The position numbers were made by a program, and so were the translations under genes. This document shows positions 34,190 to 45,539 of a DNA stretch of 64,000 nucleotides, piece after piece. The first letter of the stretch is position 1. Each line of letters opens with the position of its first letter. Under the pieces are notes generated by a model. That model saw nothing but the letters and a program-made list of their open reading frames with translations. It did no database searches and was not told the origin of the DNA. The stretch is from Epiperipatus broadwayi (Eukaryota; Onychophora; Udeonychophora; Euonychophora; Peripatidae): the NCBI GenBank assembly GCA_028023455.1, contig JAQFVV010000012.1, positions 15,392,364 through 15,456,363 of the forward strand. Reading direction: 5' to 3'.

Positions 34190-36280
34190 TTTTCCAAATG
34201 AAAGAAAAAAAAGAAACCAATGAACAAACATTTCGATCAAGAATTAGAAAACGATTTAAATTTAAAAAAGTTAATTTAATTTTTTTAAAGAAAGGAATGA
34301 TTATGAGTGTTTTGATAAATAGAGCTATAAGATAGAAAATCTTTGGGAAAGTTTTTAAACTGAATTGCAGAATATGTCTTTTGCTGGACAGCTAATGATG
34401 ATGTTCAATGTTTTTAATTTACATATTTTATGTAATTATTTCTCTTATAACATGTGTTTATAATATGAAAATTTATTAGTATAGTTAATGTGATAAAAGA
34501 ATAAATATGCAAATAAAGTTACTTTTTGCAACATTGATTCTCATGACAATATCAGGTTGACAGCTTTTAACTAATTCTGATTTAGTTCTTATAGAATACA
34601 AATTTTCAGATACATTTTTAATACATCTTGATTTTAGTCAGGAAATTCATAAAAATTAAAACTGGATCTTCCATATCAGACAACTATGCTGCTGGTCTCT
34701 TGTTTCAGTGTGGTGAACCTCAGCTATCTGATCACAAAATATATTGCAGAATTAAAGTATGGTTTTAAAAAAGGATTAATTGTCATAAAGTATTATATAA
34801 TGAAATTAAGGATAGTAGGGAAAAAATCTGTTTAAAATTATGTATTTATTTGCCATAGTGAATTTTGTTTTTGATAGCATTTTCATTTTATATCAGAAGA
34901 CATTAAAATAATGAAAGTAATTTAAGAAATACTAATTTTCATAAGCATATAATTAAGTGATATTTTGTTTGTGTAAAAATTCATCAAGTGTATGGTTATT
35001 ACTTGATTCACTTTTTTTTTTACATAAATTATTTAGTCTCATGGCATTTTTTGAAATTTAACAATTGAAAATGTCAAATTTCTATCGCTGAACCCAAGTG
35101 TTAATTAAAAATTGTTTATATTTATACTTGTAAATTTAAATTATTTTATTACATATATATTGTATAATTATTTATATATGTAAGTAGATATGATGGAAAT
35201 TATAAATGAAATTTATTTTCAATTAGCAAAGGTTTTTTACTTTGAAAAAGTAGCAAATATATATACTAAACTTTACTGATTGAAAATAAATTACATGTGG
35301 GTTTTTTTTTATATAAAATAGATACACTGATTATTTTTTACTTATAAAAAACTTTCAAACAGACATTGGCAATTATGAATTGTAATGCAATTAGTCAATT
35401 TGTGACAATTTGATATTTGAAAATTGCTGGCAAAATCAAAGATAAAAAACTTAATGAGCATGTTGCTAAATACATGCTGTAATTGTTTCAATTTACTGTA
35501 CTTTTGAATTAGATATTTAGAGATAGTTTTCAGAAATAATATTTGTGAAGTGTTGGTTAATTTATTGCAGATAATGGGGAGATAGACTAAAGCAATTGTG
35601 TCCAATGTGCAGAAATTGAAATTTCAAAAAGAAATTTTTTTGAAAAGCAACCATTGAAGTTTTGGATGTTTTTATTTGAATGCAAAATCCAATTTAAAAC
35701 TAAAATTTTAAAAACTATAAACTGCTTTAATGATAATGATTTTTTTCTTGTATTTCGAATCACAAAATATATGCTATAATCGAAATAAACTTGACAAAAT
35801 GGAACAATCGTGTCCATTAATGGGAATTAATGAAACTGAACATAGTGTACTTATCTTTCTTTAATTAATAAAACAGTTTTGTGTCAAAAAAATGAAATGC
35901 ATCCTGCCATTTCAATTGTACAAACTTACGTTTTTTTGACATTTTAAATTTTTTGAAAAAAAAGTTTGTAAAACAATCAAATAATTAAAAATTGAGAAAA
36001 CAATAGCTATTTTCTGTAAATTTACCATAGTTTCATTTCATCATGTCTATTTTTATTGTAGCAATACAAAATAAAAGTTTATTTTTGAATTTTCATTTAA
36101 GTAGGCTGACTAGTTTCGACATTTTGATTTTTTTTAAATAATTTTTAAAAGGTTTTTTTTTTCAATTGTGAAAAGTGGTTGTGATTCTTAAATTGTATTA
36201 ATATTATATGAATATTTTTATTGTTAATTCTTATTTTGTGTCAAAAATTAAATTATTTTATTTTTTCCCCATAATAAGCA
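34190..36280. other. AT-rich stretch with a diverged ~215-bp repeat pair
   Basis: Two minus-strand open frames (35605-35342 and 35817-35587) both begin M-D-T-I followed by V-P-F-C-Q or A-L-V-Y-L, because the underlying DNA holds two diverged direct repeats ending gtgtccaatg (near 35600) and gtgtccatta (near 35815). A third related patch may lie near 57490-57530. I do not regard these frames as genes; they could be subterminal repeats of a transposon. Confidence 0.35.
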
Positions 36281-36282
36281 AT

Positions 36283-37950
36283 AAAAAAAGCAAAAACATA
36301 TAAGTTCAATAATGATTGGGAAGAAGAGTTTTTATTCATCACTCCATGTGTGTCGAATTTTTATAAAGTACCTTTTATAGATGGTGAGATATTCAAAGAG
36401 GCTTTTTTGGCTACAATAGATAGCTTATTTCACAATTTTAAAAATAAAATGGAGATTGTTAATGCTATCCAAGATATACAGCTTTCCAGACAAACTGTAA
36501 CAATACGGTTGAAACCATGGTGATAGATTTATAATCACACTTAAATGGGATTTTGAAAATTGTTCATGATTTTTATTTCAATTTGATGTGTCAACTGAAA
36601 TTTGTGATATGTCCCAGCTATATTTGTACATTTAGAATTTCCTGATTTGATTGTAAAGAAAGAATTTCTCAAAATTCTATATAAGAGCGAACCAGATGAG
36701 AAGACATCTACAATGTTTTTAAAACTTTTGTATTATCTGAAAATTTTCCTCTTAAGAAGCTTGTTTTCATTACTGCAAAGGGTGCTTCTTTTATAACTGT
36801 TTATGAAGATGGATGTTTAGCATTTTGTAAGAGAGATTGATTTTCCTAATTTTATTTTATATTACTGTATAATTATCATTATGCAGTAAAATGTTGACCC
36901 TTGCTGATGTGAGGAATACGACTTAAAATAATCATTTTGATTTGGATAAAAGCACTCCAAAGAAAATTGTTTCAATCATTTTTAGTTAGCATTGATGCAG
37001 ATTATGGTGACTTAGTTCTCTGTAATTCAGTCAGGTGGTTGAGCAAAGCTAATGTTTTAGAAAGATCCTATAAACTGTTGCCACATATAAAAAAAATTCT
37101 GAATGAAAGAAAAGATCCTTTACATCACAAGGTGTGGCTGCAAATGCTAGCATTTTTAATGAATCTTACAACTAAATTAAATGAAATAAATATAGATTTG
37201 CAAGAACAAAACAAAACAATAACCGACATGATTACCTCCATCGAGATACATTTAAAATGAAACTGAAAATGTGAATATCTCAAATTAATAAAAAAGATTT
37301 GAAACATTTTGCAAATTTAAGAGAAGAAATTGGATCAAATATAGAAACATGTGATTACCAAGAATTTGGAAATATTTTGCAAAACATTCTGCAATTTCAA
37401 CAAAGATTTCAAGTCTGAAAAACTTTGCCCAATCTCTTCATTTTTCAGTCACTATTCTCTAAAATAAATATAAAAAATCAAGCTGTACTAATAACAGAAG
37501 TATTTAATATGATGTAAATAGCTTGGAAATGCAATTAATTGAATTACAAAATGACATTGGATTGAAATCGCATGATCAATTTGCTATATGGAAGTATTTT
37601 ACCATTGAGAATTATGCACTATTGAAGGATGCATATTTTTATTTATGTTTCACATCCATATATTTGTATGAATCATCATTTTCTCATGAACTATATAAAA
37701 TCTAAATATTGTACTCATATGACTGAAAATCATCTTAATGACTGTTTATGCTTGGCTATTTCTAATTAACTAATAATGTTCAATATCAATCATCACATTA
37801 AATTAATTTGTTTAAAATTTTAACTATATTTATTTATTTCATTTATAAATTGATTCATTTTGCTTTTTCATCATTTAGTCGATCACCTTTTATTTGGAAA
37901 ATAAAAAGTAGCTTTTAGGTTCTAAAAGGTTTGGACACACCTGGCCTAAG
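36283..37950 (+). pseudogene. hAT transposase pseudogene, GTF2IRD2/ZBED-like
   Basis: Fragments in order match the hAT transposase found inside GTF2IRD2 and ZBED-like proteins. An N-terminal YKFNNDWEEEFLF segment lies near 36300. DVSTEICDMSQLYLYI near 36590 is the first catalytic-core strand. CNSVRWLSKANVLERSYKLL (37021 on) is the usual V-R-W-L-S-R-G block, with LAFLMNLTTKLNEINIDLQ following. The C-terminal dimerisation region near 37640-37765 reads YIKSKYCTHMTENHLNDCL. The one good open frame is 36937-37260. At 37929-37944 ggtttggacacacctg matches the terminal inverted repeat style of this group, marking the 3' end. I found no matching 5' terminus, so the copy is probably truncated. Confidence 0.8.
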
Positions 37951-38227
37951 TAATATAATGATGTTTTTTTATATTTACAAGACTACAGATTTTGAATATT
38001 CTATCCTCTGAGCTGTATATTTTTTATTTACTGTTTTAATAACATGATTTTTAAAATTACATGTACTGTGTTGTAGGACAGCCATTATCTGTATAAAGTT
38101 AAACTAGCAAACTTTTTATTGTTGTTTAACTATTACAGTTTATAAAACATTGCGCTATATAAAATAATTGATTGATTTAAATAATAATTAAAATGTATAT
38201 GTGGGAGTATGTGTACTTATTTAAATT

Positions 38228-40007
38228 GTTTCTTTTTGAGATTTGAAATATAGAGATTCTTCATATACCTGGAACTTAATTGTAAATATAGGGGATTTGA
38301 ACACAAACTTTCAAGCACCCTTCAACTATCCACACTATCTCCTAGTACTGATACACATGACCACACATGTAGAAAAGATAAATAATCACCAATATACATA
38401 TATCATGCTAAATCTGCACATCAGTTGGTCTAGATTATCATCTCCCACACATATATATAATCAGTGCTCAGTTTATATTAAGTTGGCAAATCTTCATACT
38501 TTAATGGAAAGGCTTCAATCTACTCCAACCTCCAACTTTTTAGCCCTCCATTCTATTGAAAATCTGATGATGGAAAACCCAAATCCCATGCTGATGCCAA
38601 TATTATTGTCATGCCCATGTTGACTTCAAGTCACTCTGACCCCTCATGTATAGGACCTTATTCATTTAAATACATAGAAGAGGGATGGGCAGAATGCTGG
38701 CTTAATGTCTAAGATTTGAAATACAGGCATTCTTCATATACCTGAACTTAATTGTAAACATAGAGGATTTGAACACAGACTTTCAAGCACCCTTCAACTA
38801 TCCACACTATCTCCTAGTACTGATACACATGACCACACATATGTAGAAAAGATAAATAATCACCAATATACATATTTTGTGCTAAACCAGCACTCATCAG
38901 TTGGTCTAGATTATCATCTCCCACACATATATATAATCAGTGCTCAGTTTATATTAAGATAGCAAATCTTCATACTTTAATGGAAAGGCTTCAATCTACT
39001 CCAACCTCCAACTTTTCAGCCATCCATTCTATTGAAAATCTGATGATGGAAAACCCAAATCCCATGCTGATGCCAATATTATTGCCATGCCCATGTTGAC
39101 CTCAAGTCACTCTGACCCCTCATGTATAGGACCTTATTCATTTAAATACATAGAAGAGGGATGGGCAGAATACTGGCTTAATGTCTAAGATTTGAAATAT
39201 AGGCATTCTTCATATACCTGGAACTTAATTGTAAACATAGAGGATTTGAACACAGACTTTCAAGCACCATACAACTATCCACTCTATCTCCTAGTACTGA
39301 TACACATGACCACACATATGTAGAAAAGATAAATAATCACCAATATACATATTTTGTGCTAAACCAGCACTCATCAGTTGGTCTAGATTATCATCTCCTA
39401 CACATATATAAAATCACTGCTCAGTTTATTTTAAGATAGCAAATCTTCATACTTTAATGGAAAGGCTTCAGTCTACTCCAACTCTTCAGCCATCCATTCT
39501 ATTGAAAATCTGATGATGAAATCCCATGCTGACGCCAATATTATTGCCATGTCCATGTTGACCTCAAGTCACTCTGACCCCTCATGTATACGACCTTATC
39601 CATTTAAATACATAGAAGAGGGATGAGCAGAATGGATAAGGTCCTACACGAGGTGTCAGAGTGACTTGAGATCAACATGGGCATGGCAATAATATTGGCA
39701 TCAGCATGGGATTTGGGCTTTCCTTTATCAGATTTTCAATAGAATGGATGGCTGAAGAGTTGGTGGTTGGAGTAAATTGAAGCCTTTTCATTTAAGTATG
39801 AAGATTTGCTATCTTAATATAAACTGAGCAGTGATTATATATGTGTGTGGGAGAATAATCTGGACCAACTGATGAGTGCTGGTTTAGCACAAAATATGTA
39901 TATTTGTGATTATTTATCTTTTCTACATGTGTGTGGTCATGTGTATCAGTACTATGAGGTAGTGTGGATGGTTGAAGGGTGCTGAAAGTTTGTGTTCAAA
40001 TCCTCTA
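38228..40007. mobile_element. Large HP3-family element: three direct units closed by one inverted unit
   Basis: Three head-to-tail units of about 450-480 bp (about 38238-38707, 38708-39186 and 39187-39630) share landmarks such as gattatcatctcccacacat, gaaaggcttcaatctactcc and ctgacccctcatgtatagga. They are followed without a gap by one inverted unit (39628-40007). The third and inverted units meet as a hairpin tip near 39630. The flanks tatttaaatt at 38218-38227 and 40008-40017 look like a 10-bp target duplication. Each unit carries ggatttgaac, the reverse complement of a pol III B box, near its outer end. The open frame 38243-38623 arises inside the first unit and is not a gene. Confidence 0.75.
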
Positions 40008-40242
40008 TATTTAAATTCTTTTTATATAAAATTATGAGATTTCATTAAAATGAGAAAAAAAAAAGGTCTCTATTTTTGAAATTGATTTGATTTATTCTAT
40101 TAAAGATTATAATATAAGCATTATGTAAAAGCATACAGAATCCTATTATTTTTTGTTGTTGTTGCTGTTGTTGTTTTTTATTGTAATTGAAATATTATTT
40201 AAGAATATTATTTGACAAAAATGTAATAAATGAATAAAATGT

Positions 40243-40500
40243 TTGGTAATACAGCATCGATTGATCCACGCCATAAGATGGCACTGTTTCTACGCTAAAG
40301 CACATAAATATGCTGTTTACAAGGCCGCTCATAGATCTTACAGCCTAGTAAACTGTTCAACCGCTAAGATGTTGAAGTGCACCCATTACCCCAACATCCC
40401 TAGTATGTTGAACATTATTAGTGACGAGTATGCAAAACTCTCTATAGACATTTTTCTTAACTATTGTACAGCGTATGATGTGAAAGTTTCTGTATTTTGA
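40243..40500 (+). pseudogene. Block A, copy 3, upstream of ISXO2-like fragment
   Basis: An open frame of 85 codons with a more balanced base composition than its surroundings. It includes FYAKAHKYAVYKAAHRS, which parallels RAKTHKNAVSAAN at 11273-11312 (pattern A-K-x-H-K-x-A-V), and ends in a stop at 40498. It lies 135 bp upstream of the zinc-ribbon fragment in the same orientation. I do not recognise a domain. That two copies keep a similar frame hints at former coding, but copy 1 does not keep it. Confidence 0.4.
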
Positions 40501-40634
40501 ATGTCGAAAACTATATTATAACGTTTTTTTTTTTTTTTTTGGTTTCGATGTATTTTTTTTTATTTTCATTCGTAAAAATTGTAATGATTTTCCAAACGCC
40601 CCTGGTTTCGTTGTCAGGGGTCAGAATTCAGTTA

Positions 40635-40829
40635 ATGAAGAGTGTTAGTCACAATTCGGCAAAGTTCACTTTCAAGTCGCGCACTTTCCGACACTTTTTC
40701 GAGATCAAAACATTTCAATTGCAGACTACAGAAGCAGATGCGGTGGCCTTTCTTCAACAGAAAAATATTCTCCTTACCCAGAAGAACTGCCTTTGTGGTA
40801 GTTTAATGAAAGTAAAAAACCAAAAATAA
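40635..40829 (+). pseudogene. ISXO2/Merlin-like transposase N-terminal fragment (copy 3)
   Basis: From an ATG at 40635 the frame includes KTFQLQTTEADAVAFLQQKN, then ILLTQKNCLCGSLMKVKN and a stop. It parallels copy 1 (EPFKL, then TEAGMMVFLQDNNILL, RCVCGGTMRLEM) residue by residue, with C-x-C-G and Met in place. It breaks off right after the first half of the zinc ribbon, where an A-rich tract begins. The second Cys pair and the catalytic core are missing. The family role would be transposition by a DDE nuclease; here nothing functional remains. Confidence 0.55.
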
Positions 40830-40834
40830 AAAAA

Positions 40835-41080
40835 GTTACTTTAAAAAAAAGAAGATCGTAATCAAAAGCGAAAAAAAAAAAAAAGTTATTTTAAAAAAAA
40901 AAAGACTGTAATCCAATTTTGTTAAACAACAAATTTTACAAAAAAAAATAAAGAAAAAAAAGGTTTTTACAAAACGTATTAAAAAAGATATTTAAAAATC
41001 AATTTATTTATTTAAAAAAAAAAAAAAAATCCAAAGCAAAAAAAAAAACAAAACACGATAACATTACAAAATAATAATCA
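40835..41080. repeat. A-rich degenerate repeat tract
   Basis: Repeats of a poly-A run followed by (gt)ta-tttaaa and a(g/c)a(t/c)(c/t)gtaatc..aa near 40850 and 40905. It resembles the tandem repeat at 12512-12652 in layout. Confidence 0.45.
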
Positions 41081-41194
41081 AATCAGCCCAGTAATGTTAT
41101 AAATGTTGATAAATCTTGAAAAAAAATTTTCAGCATTGATTAATGCATATGTGTGTGTGTGAGTGTAATATTAATTTTTCCTTTGATTGATTAT

Positions 41195-41930
41195 AATTGA
41201 AACACACAGGCTTATTATATACCTGTGTTTATATATGTAATATATAGGGTATATGAGCACATACTTTCACACAACCCACCACTCTCCACACTATCTCATA
41301 ACACCGATACACCTGAACATATGTATGTTGAAAAGATAAATAATCACCAATATACGTATTTCATGTTAAACCAGCAATCATCAGTTGGTCCAGATTACCA
41401 TCTCTACACATATATGCTATAAGTGCTCAGATATATATTAAGATAGCCAAACTTTATACTTTAATGGACAGGCTTCAATCCACTCCACACTCCAACTCTT
41501 CAACCGTCCATCCAATTGAAAATCTGGTGATGGAACGCTCAAAAGCCACCCTGAGGCCAAGATTCTTGACCCCTCATGTACAGGACATAATCCATTTAAT
41601 ACATATACAAGGGATGGGCAGACATGTACATGAGGGGTCAGATTGAACTTAGGTCAGCATAGGTGTGACAAGAATCTCGGCCTCAGGGTGGCCTTTGAGC
41701 CTTCCATCATCAGATTTTCAATTGGATGGACAGTTGAAGAGTTGGAGTGTGGAGTGGATTGAAGCGTGTCCATTAAAATATAAAGTTTGGCTATCTTAAT
41801 ATATATCTGAGCACTTATAGCATAAATGTGTAGAGATGGTAATCTGGACCAACTGATGATTGCTGGTTTAGCATGAAATACATATATTGGTGATTATTTA
41901 TCTTTTCAACATATATGTGTTCAGGTGTAT
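41195..41930. mobile_element. HP3-family long hairpin with 14-bp target duplication
   Basis: A near-perfect palindrome: 41290-41600 pairs with 41625-41930, leaving a small tip near 41610. Flanked by ctttgattgattat at 41181-41194 and 41931-41944. Arm landmarks are ggtccagattaccatctcta and its complement, and gaaaagataaataatcacca. The left arm extends about 95 bp past the paired region; the right arm stops earlier. This is one unit plus one inverted unit, against three plus one at 38.2-40.0 kb. Short open frames (41225-41422, 41464-41646) are shadows of the repeat. Confidence 0.8.
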
Positions 41931-41944
41931 CTTTGATTGATTAT

Positions 41945-44900
41945 GTAACTCCTTTGCATATATTTGTCTGTATGTATAACAAAGTGGTTTCTTTTTTGAC
42001 ATCATATAGCTAGCTAACTGCACTTTCGGTGGTGTGCAGCATAATCATAGCTGTCATATTAATTTGCTGCTGCTTATTTATACTGTGATTTAACTATTTA
42101 AAAATAATTTTTTAGCTAAAATTATATTTTAATTTAATGTTTATTTTATCACTACAAATGATTATTTTGTTTTAAAAAATTCCAGAAAATTGCTTTAAAT
42201 ATACTGCAAATAAAAAATTGCAAATAAAATTATACCAAAATCAAAAAAATATTTTCCATTTTATTTTGCAGAAGTTTTTATAATAATTTTTACAGAGAAT
42301 TTGTTAGAAAAAAAAAGTCATTGTAGTAATTGTGATAAAAGGATTTTGGGTTTTTTCTTCTTATAGATACGCCATCGATTATTGTTTGATGGTAACTTTA
42401 ATTACTTTTAACATTGTAATGCTATATAGGCATGAATTACATGAATTTTGATAGACTATAATTGCAGCTAACTCTTGTTTGTTAATAAGTTCATTTGAGT
42501 TTTTGTCAGTTTTATAAAAGTTTTTGTTGAAGGAGAATGTATATGTATTATTCGTCTGTCAACTAGTGAGTTTGCATATTTTGATATATAATAGGCACAT
42601 TTATTTAACAGCTTTATAAGTGATTTGGCATTTTACACTGCATTTTTAATAACATTCTATTGCAATAAAAGTTTTCATAAAAAAAATGTTCATTTATACT
42701 GATTAATTATATTTAATTTGCCTAGTGTAAAAATTAAAACTTGCAACAAGAGATTGTAAATCAATCTCATTTTTTCTTACATTTTTCAGTTAAATATTGT
42801 CAATATGCATAATAATATTAAAGAATTACAGGGAACCTATGCTGGCTTATTCTTATGGAAAATTATTTAGTAGATTGTCATACTTCAATAATATGTCTCT
42901 ATTAACATATTAATTTTGCACTTTCCTGAAAAATAGAATAAGTAAATATATATATTTGTAAAGACTGTGGTTGTTGAAGAATTTATGTAATTACAGCTAA
43001 TCTATTTTTTTATTTTATTTGTTTAAAATCAGAGAAATCCCCCCTCCCCCCAAATCTATCAAGATAATTGTGCTTAGTGAAATGTATTATTATATACAAA
43101 ATAGTATCTTTAATTTATTCATACATCTTAAAGCTAGTCTATAATAATACAACATTAAATGCACCAGTTTCATCTGATTTCCAAATTAAGCAATGTCAAG
43201 TTATTAATGCTTAGTACATCTAGCTGTCCTGACTATGACATGGGATTTAAGTCCGAGCTTGATAAAATTTGGAAATATTTTCTCATTATAATTAGCCATT
43301 AGGAGTTTTCTTTCAGGTAAATAGCTCATATACAATTTAGCTTGCTATCCATTTATTGATATTTAGCTATTACTAATTAGAAGATAACTGTTTCTGTTTA
43401 ATGTAGATTGATCAAATATGGGTCTATGCATGGATAGTAAAAACAAAATAATAAATATATGATTGTACTGTAGATTAATATTTTGCCCAATCAATGTTTG
43501 CATTACTTCAAATTATCCTCATTCAGTGTTCAGTAATCACTTATTTATGCTATTTTAGTAATGTATAGCTTATAATATGTTTATTTTCCACATTTTTTGT
43601 CTTTGTTAACCGGTATTTTGTTTTCTGTAAATAGTATGTTCTTTATGTGGATATTAGAAAGAATACAACTCATGATAGAACTTAGATTATGCATTTAATG
43701 ATAACCTATATGTCCATTTAAGATATTAACAGAATGCGCACATATTTTAGCTATAAGAGCCAACTAAACAAAATTAGTTTTCAAAGTTATTTATGGAGAT
43801 ATTTTTCAAAGAACCCATAAAGTTTTTGAAAATAATCTGATAAATCATATATATTTAATTCACTTATAGATTTTATTCATTGAAATCTTTTACATGACAA
43901 TATGTTAATTTTTTTTTATAAAAAAAAAAATTGTTAAGTTCAAAGTAAGCATATTGAATTTTTTTTCCCAATATATTTTGATTCCATTTAGTGAAGCCTT
44001 ATATGTGAAACACTATCAACTATGGGAAATATCTCTTATTACTTAATGAAATTATTGAATACATTTGTATTTTAAGATCACTGAAGTGCTTCTTAGATAT
44101 TTTTTAAATTAAATTAAATCTTTATCCAGAAGATAGTGGCATATAGTGAATGAAGTGTGTGTCACGTTTCATTATTGTTTTCATGTATAATTTAATGCAT
44201 CATGGATTTGGGATGTAAAGGATAAAATAATTCTTAACTGATTAAAATGATAAAAAAAATTTCACTTTGATCAATTGATTGGAGCTGCTGTGCTTAATCT
44301 GCCACTTGAATCTCAAACATCACATGACCTGAGCAACTAACTTTATGACAGTTTATTAATGCTCTCCTCCCCCAATTATTTTATTTCCTGATCTTCCTTA
44401 AATTATTTTTTATACAAAAAAATAATCTGCACAAAATATATATAAGTAAAGAATAATATCCCCATAATTCTAATGAGCAAGGACAGCTAATTATGTGATC
44501 AAATTGCTTTTATAAAAAAAACTACAAGGTTAGTGCAGATACAAAATTTCTCAGTGAAAATTGGTTCAACATCTTGCATCCTGTAAAGCTACCATAGAAT
44601 AGTTTATTATCATCAAGTTCAGTTTACTAGCATTAAATTCCCAATGCAAATAGGCAATGACAGTGAATAAAATTGATGAATACTTACAGAATTTTTTTTT
44701 TTTTAATTATTTAGTGCAAGAAACCATATCAAATTATAGTTTTCAGAAAGAAATTTTTTTTTTAATTTAATGTAAAGTACAAGATCATGAATAAACAACA
44801 TTGAAATTTTTTTGAGAGCATGGAAGAGCAACAGATTTGCTTTTAATTCAATAACAGGCACAAAATTATTAGTTGCATTAATTTAAGATACTTTAATAAT

Positions 44901-45530
44901 CATATAGGTGAGCAATTTGACTTACTAAATAATGGGGAAATGTTTTTGGATCAATTTGTAATGGAGGAGGGGATTCATTATGAATATTGTATTTGAGATT
45001 GAATCTCTGCATTATAATGACTGTGAGAACAATTGTTTGCAGAAAGCAAACTCTATGATTCCTCTTAAAGCAAATTTCTAACATCAATTCTATATGTTTA
45101 GTTGTTATAGTTTTTGTTATTATGTGATTATTCATGTGGTAAATATACATGGATGCACTTCAGCCAGTATGATATCTTTGATGGTTTTTACCTTTGCTTT
45201 CAGATTTAAGAATATCATGATCTTTTTTTAAAGGCCAGATCACTCTTTTTTACATTTACAACTTGGCAGTCAATACTATATTATATCCCTCACTCTCTGG
45301 AAGACTGTTAAATCATCAACTAAAAAAGTTCTTAGTGATTAAAAGCTGAGAGTGCTAAAAATTTTCTGATCATTGATTTAGTCTGTCAATTTTTTATGAT
45401 CTTTAATTAGCTATCTACAACTAATTCATTTTAAAATAAATCAAATAAATGAAGATTGCATAAATCAGAAGATCTATTTATTATTTCATAGAGTATTAGA
45501 AAATAAAGACAATTGATTTGAAAAGTGGAT
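41945..45530. other. AT-rich stretch without recognised genes
   Basis: No LINE, LTR or transposase motif recognised. The minus-strand frame 45150-44893 (85 codons) lacks family signatures. There is a C-rich tract at 43039-43053. Confidence 0.5.
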
Positions 45531-45539
45531 ATGTATTTT

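Noticed and set aside
38243-38623. 126-codon open frame in the first HP3 unit
   Set aside because: The other two units contain the same DNA with the frame broken, and the composition follows the repeat, so it is not under coding constraint.
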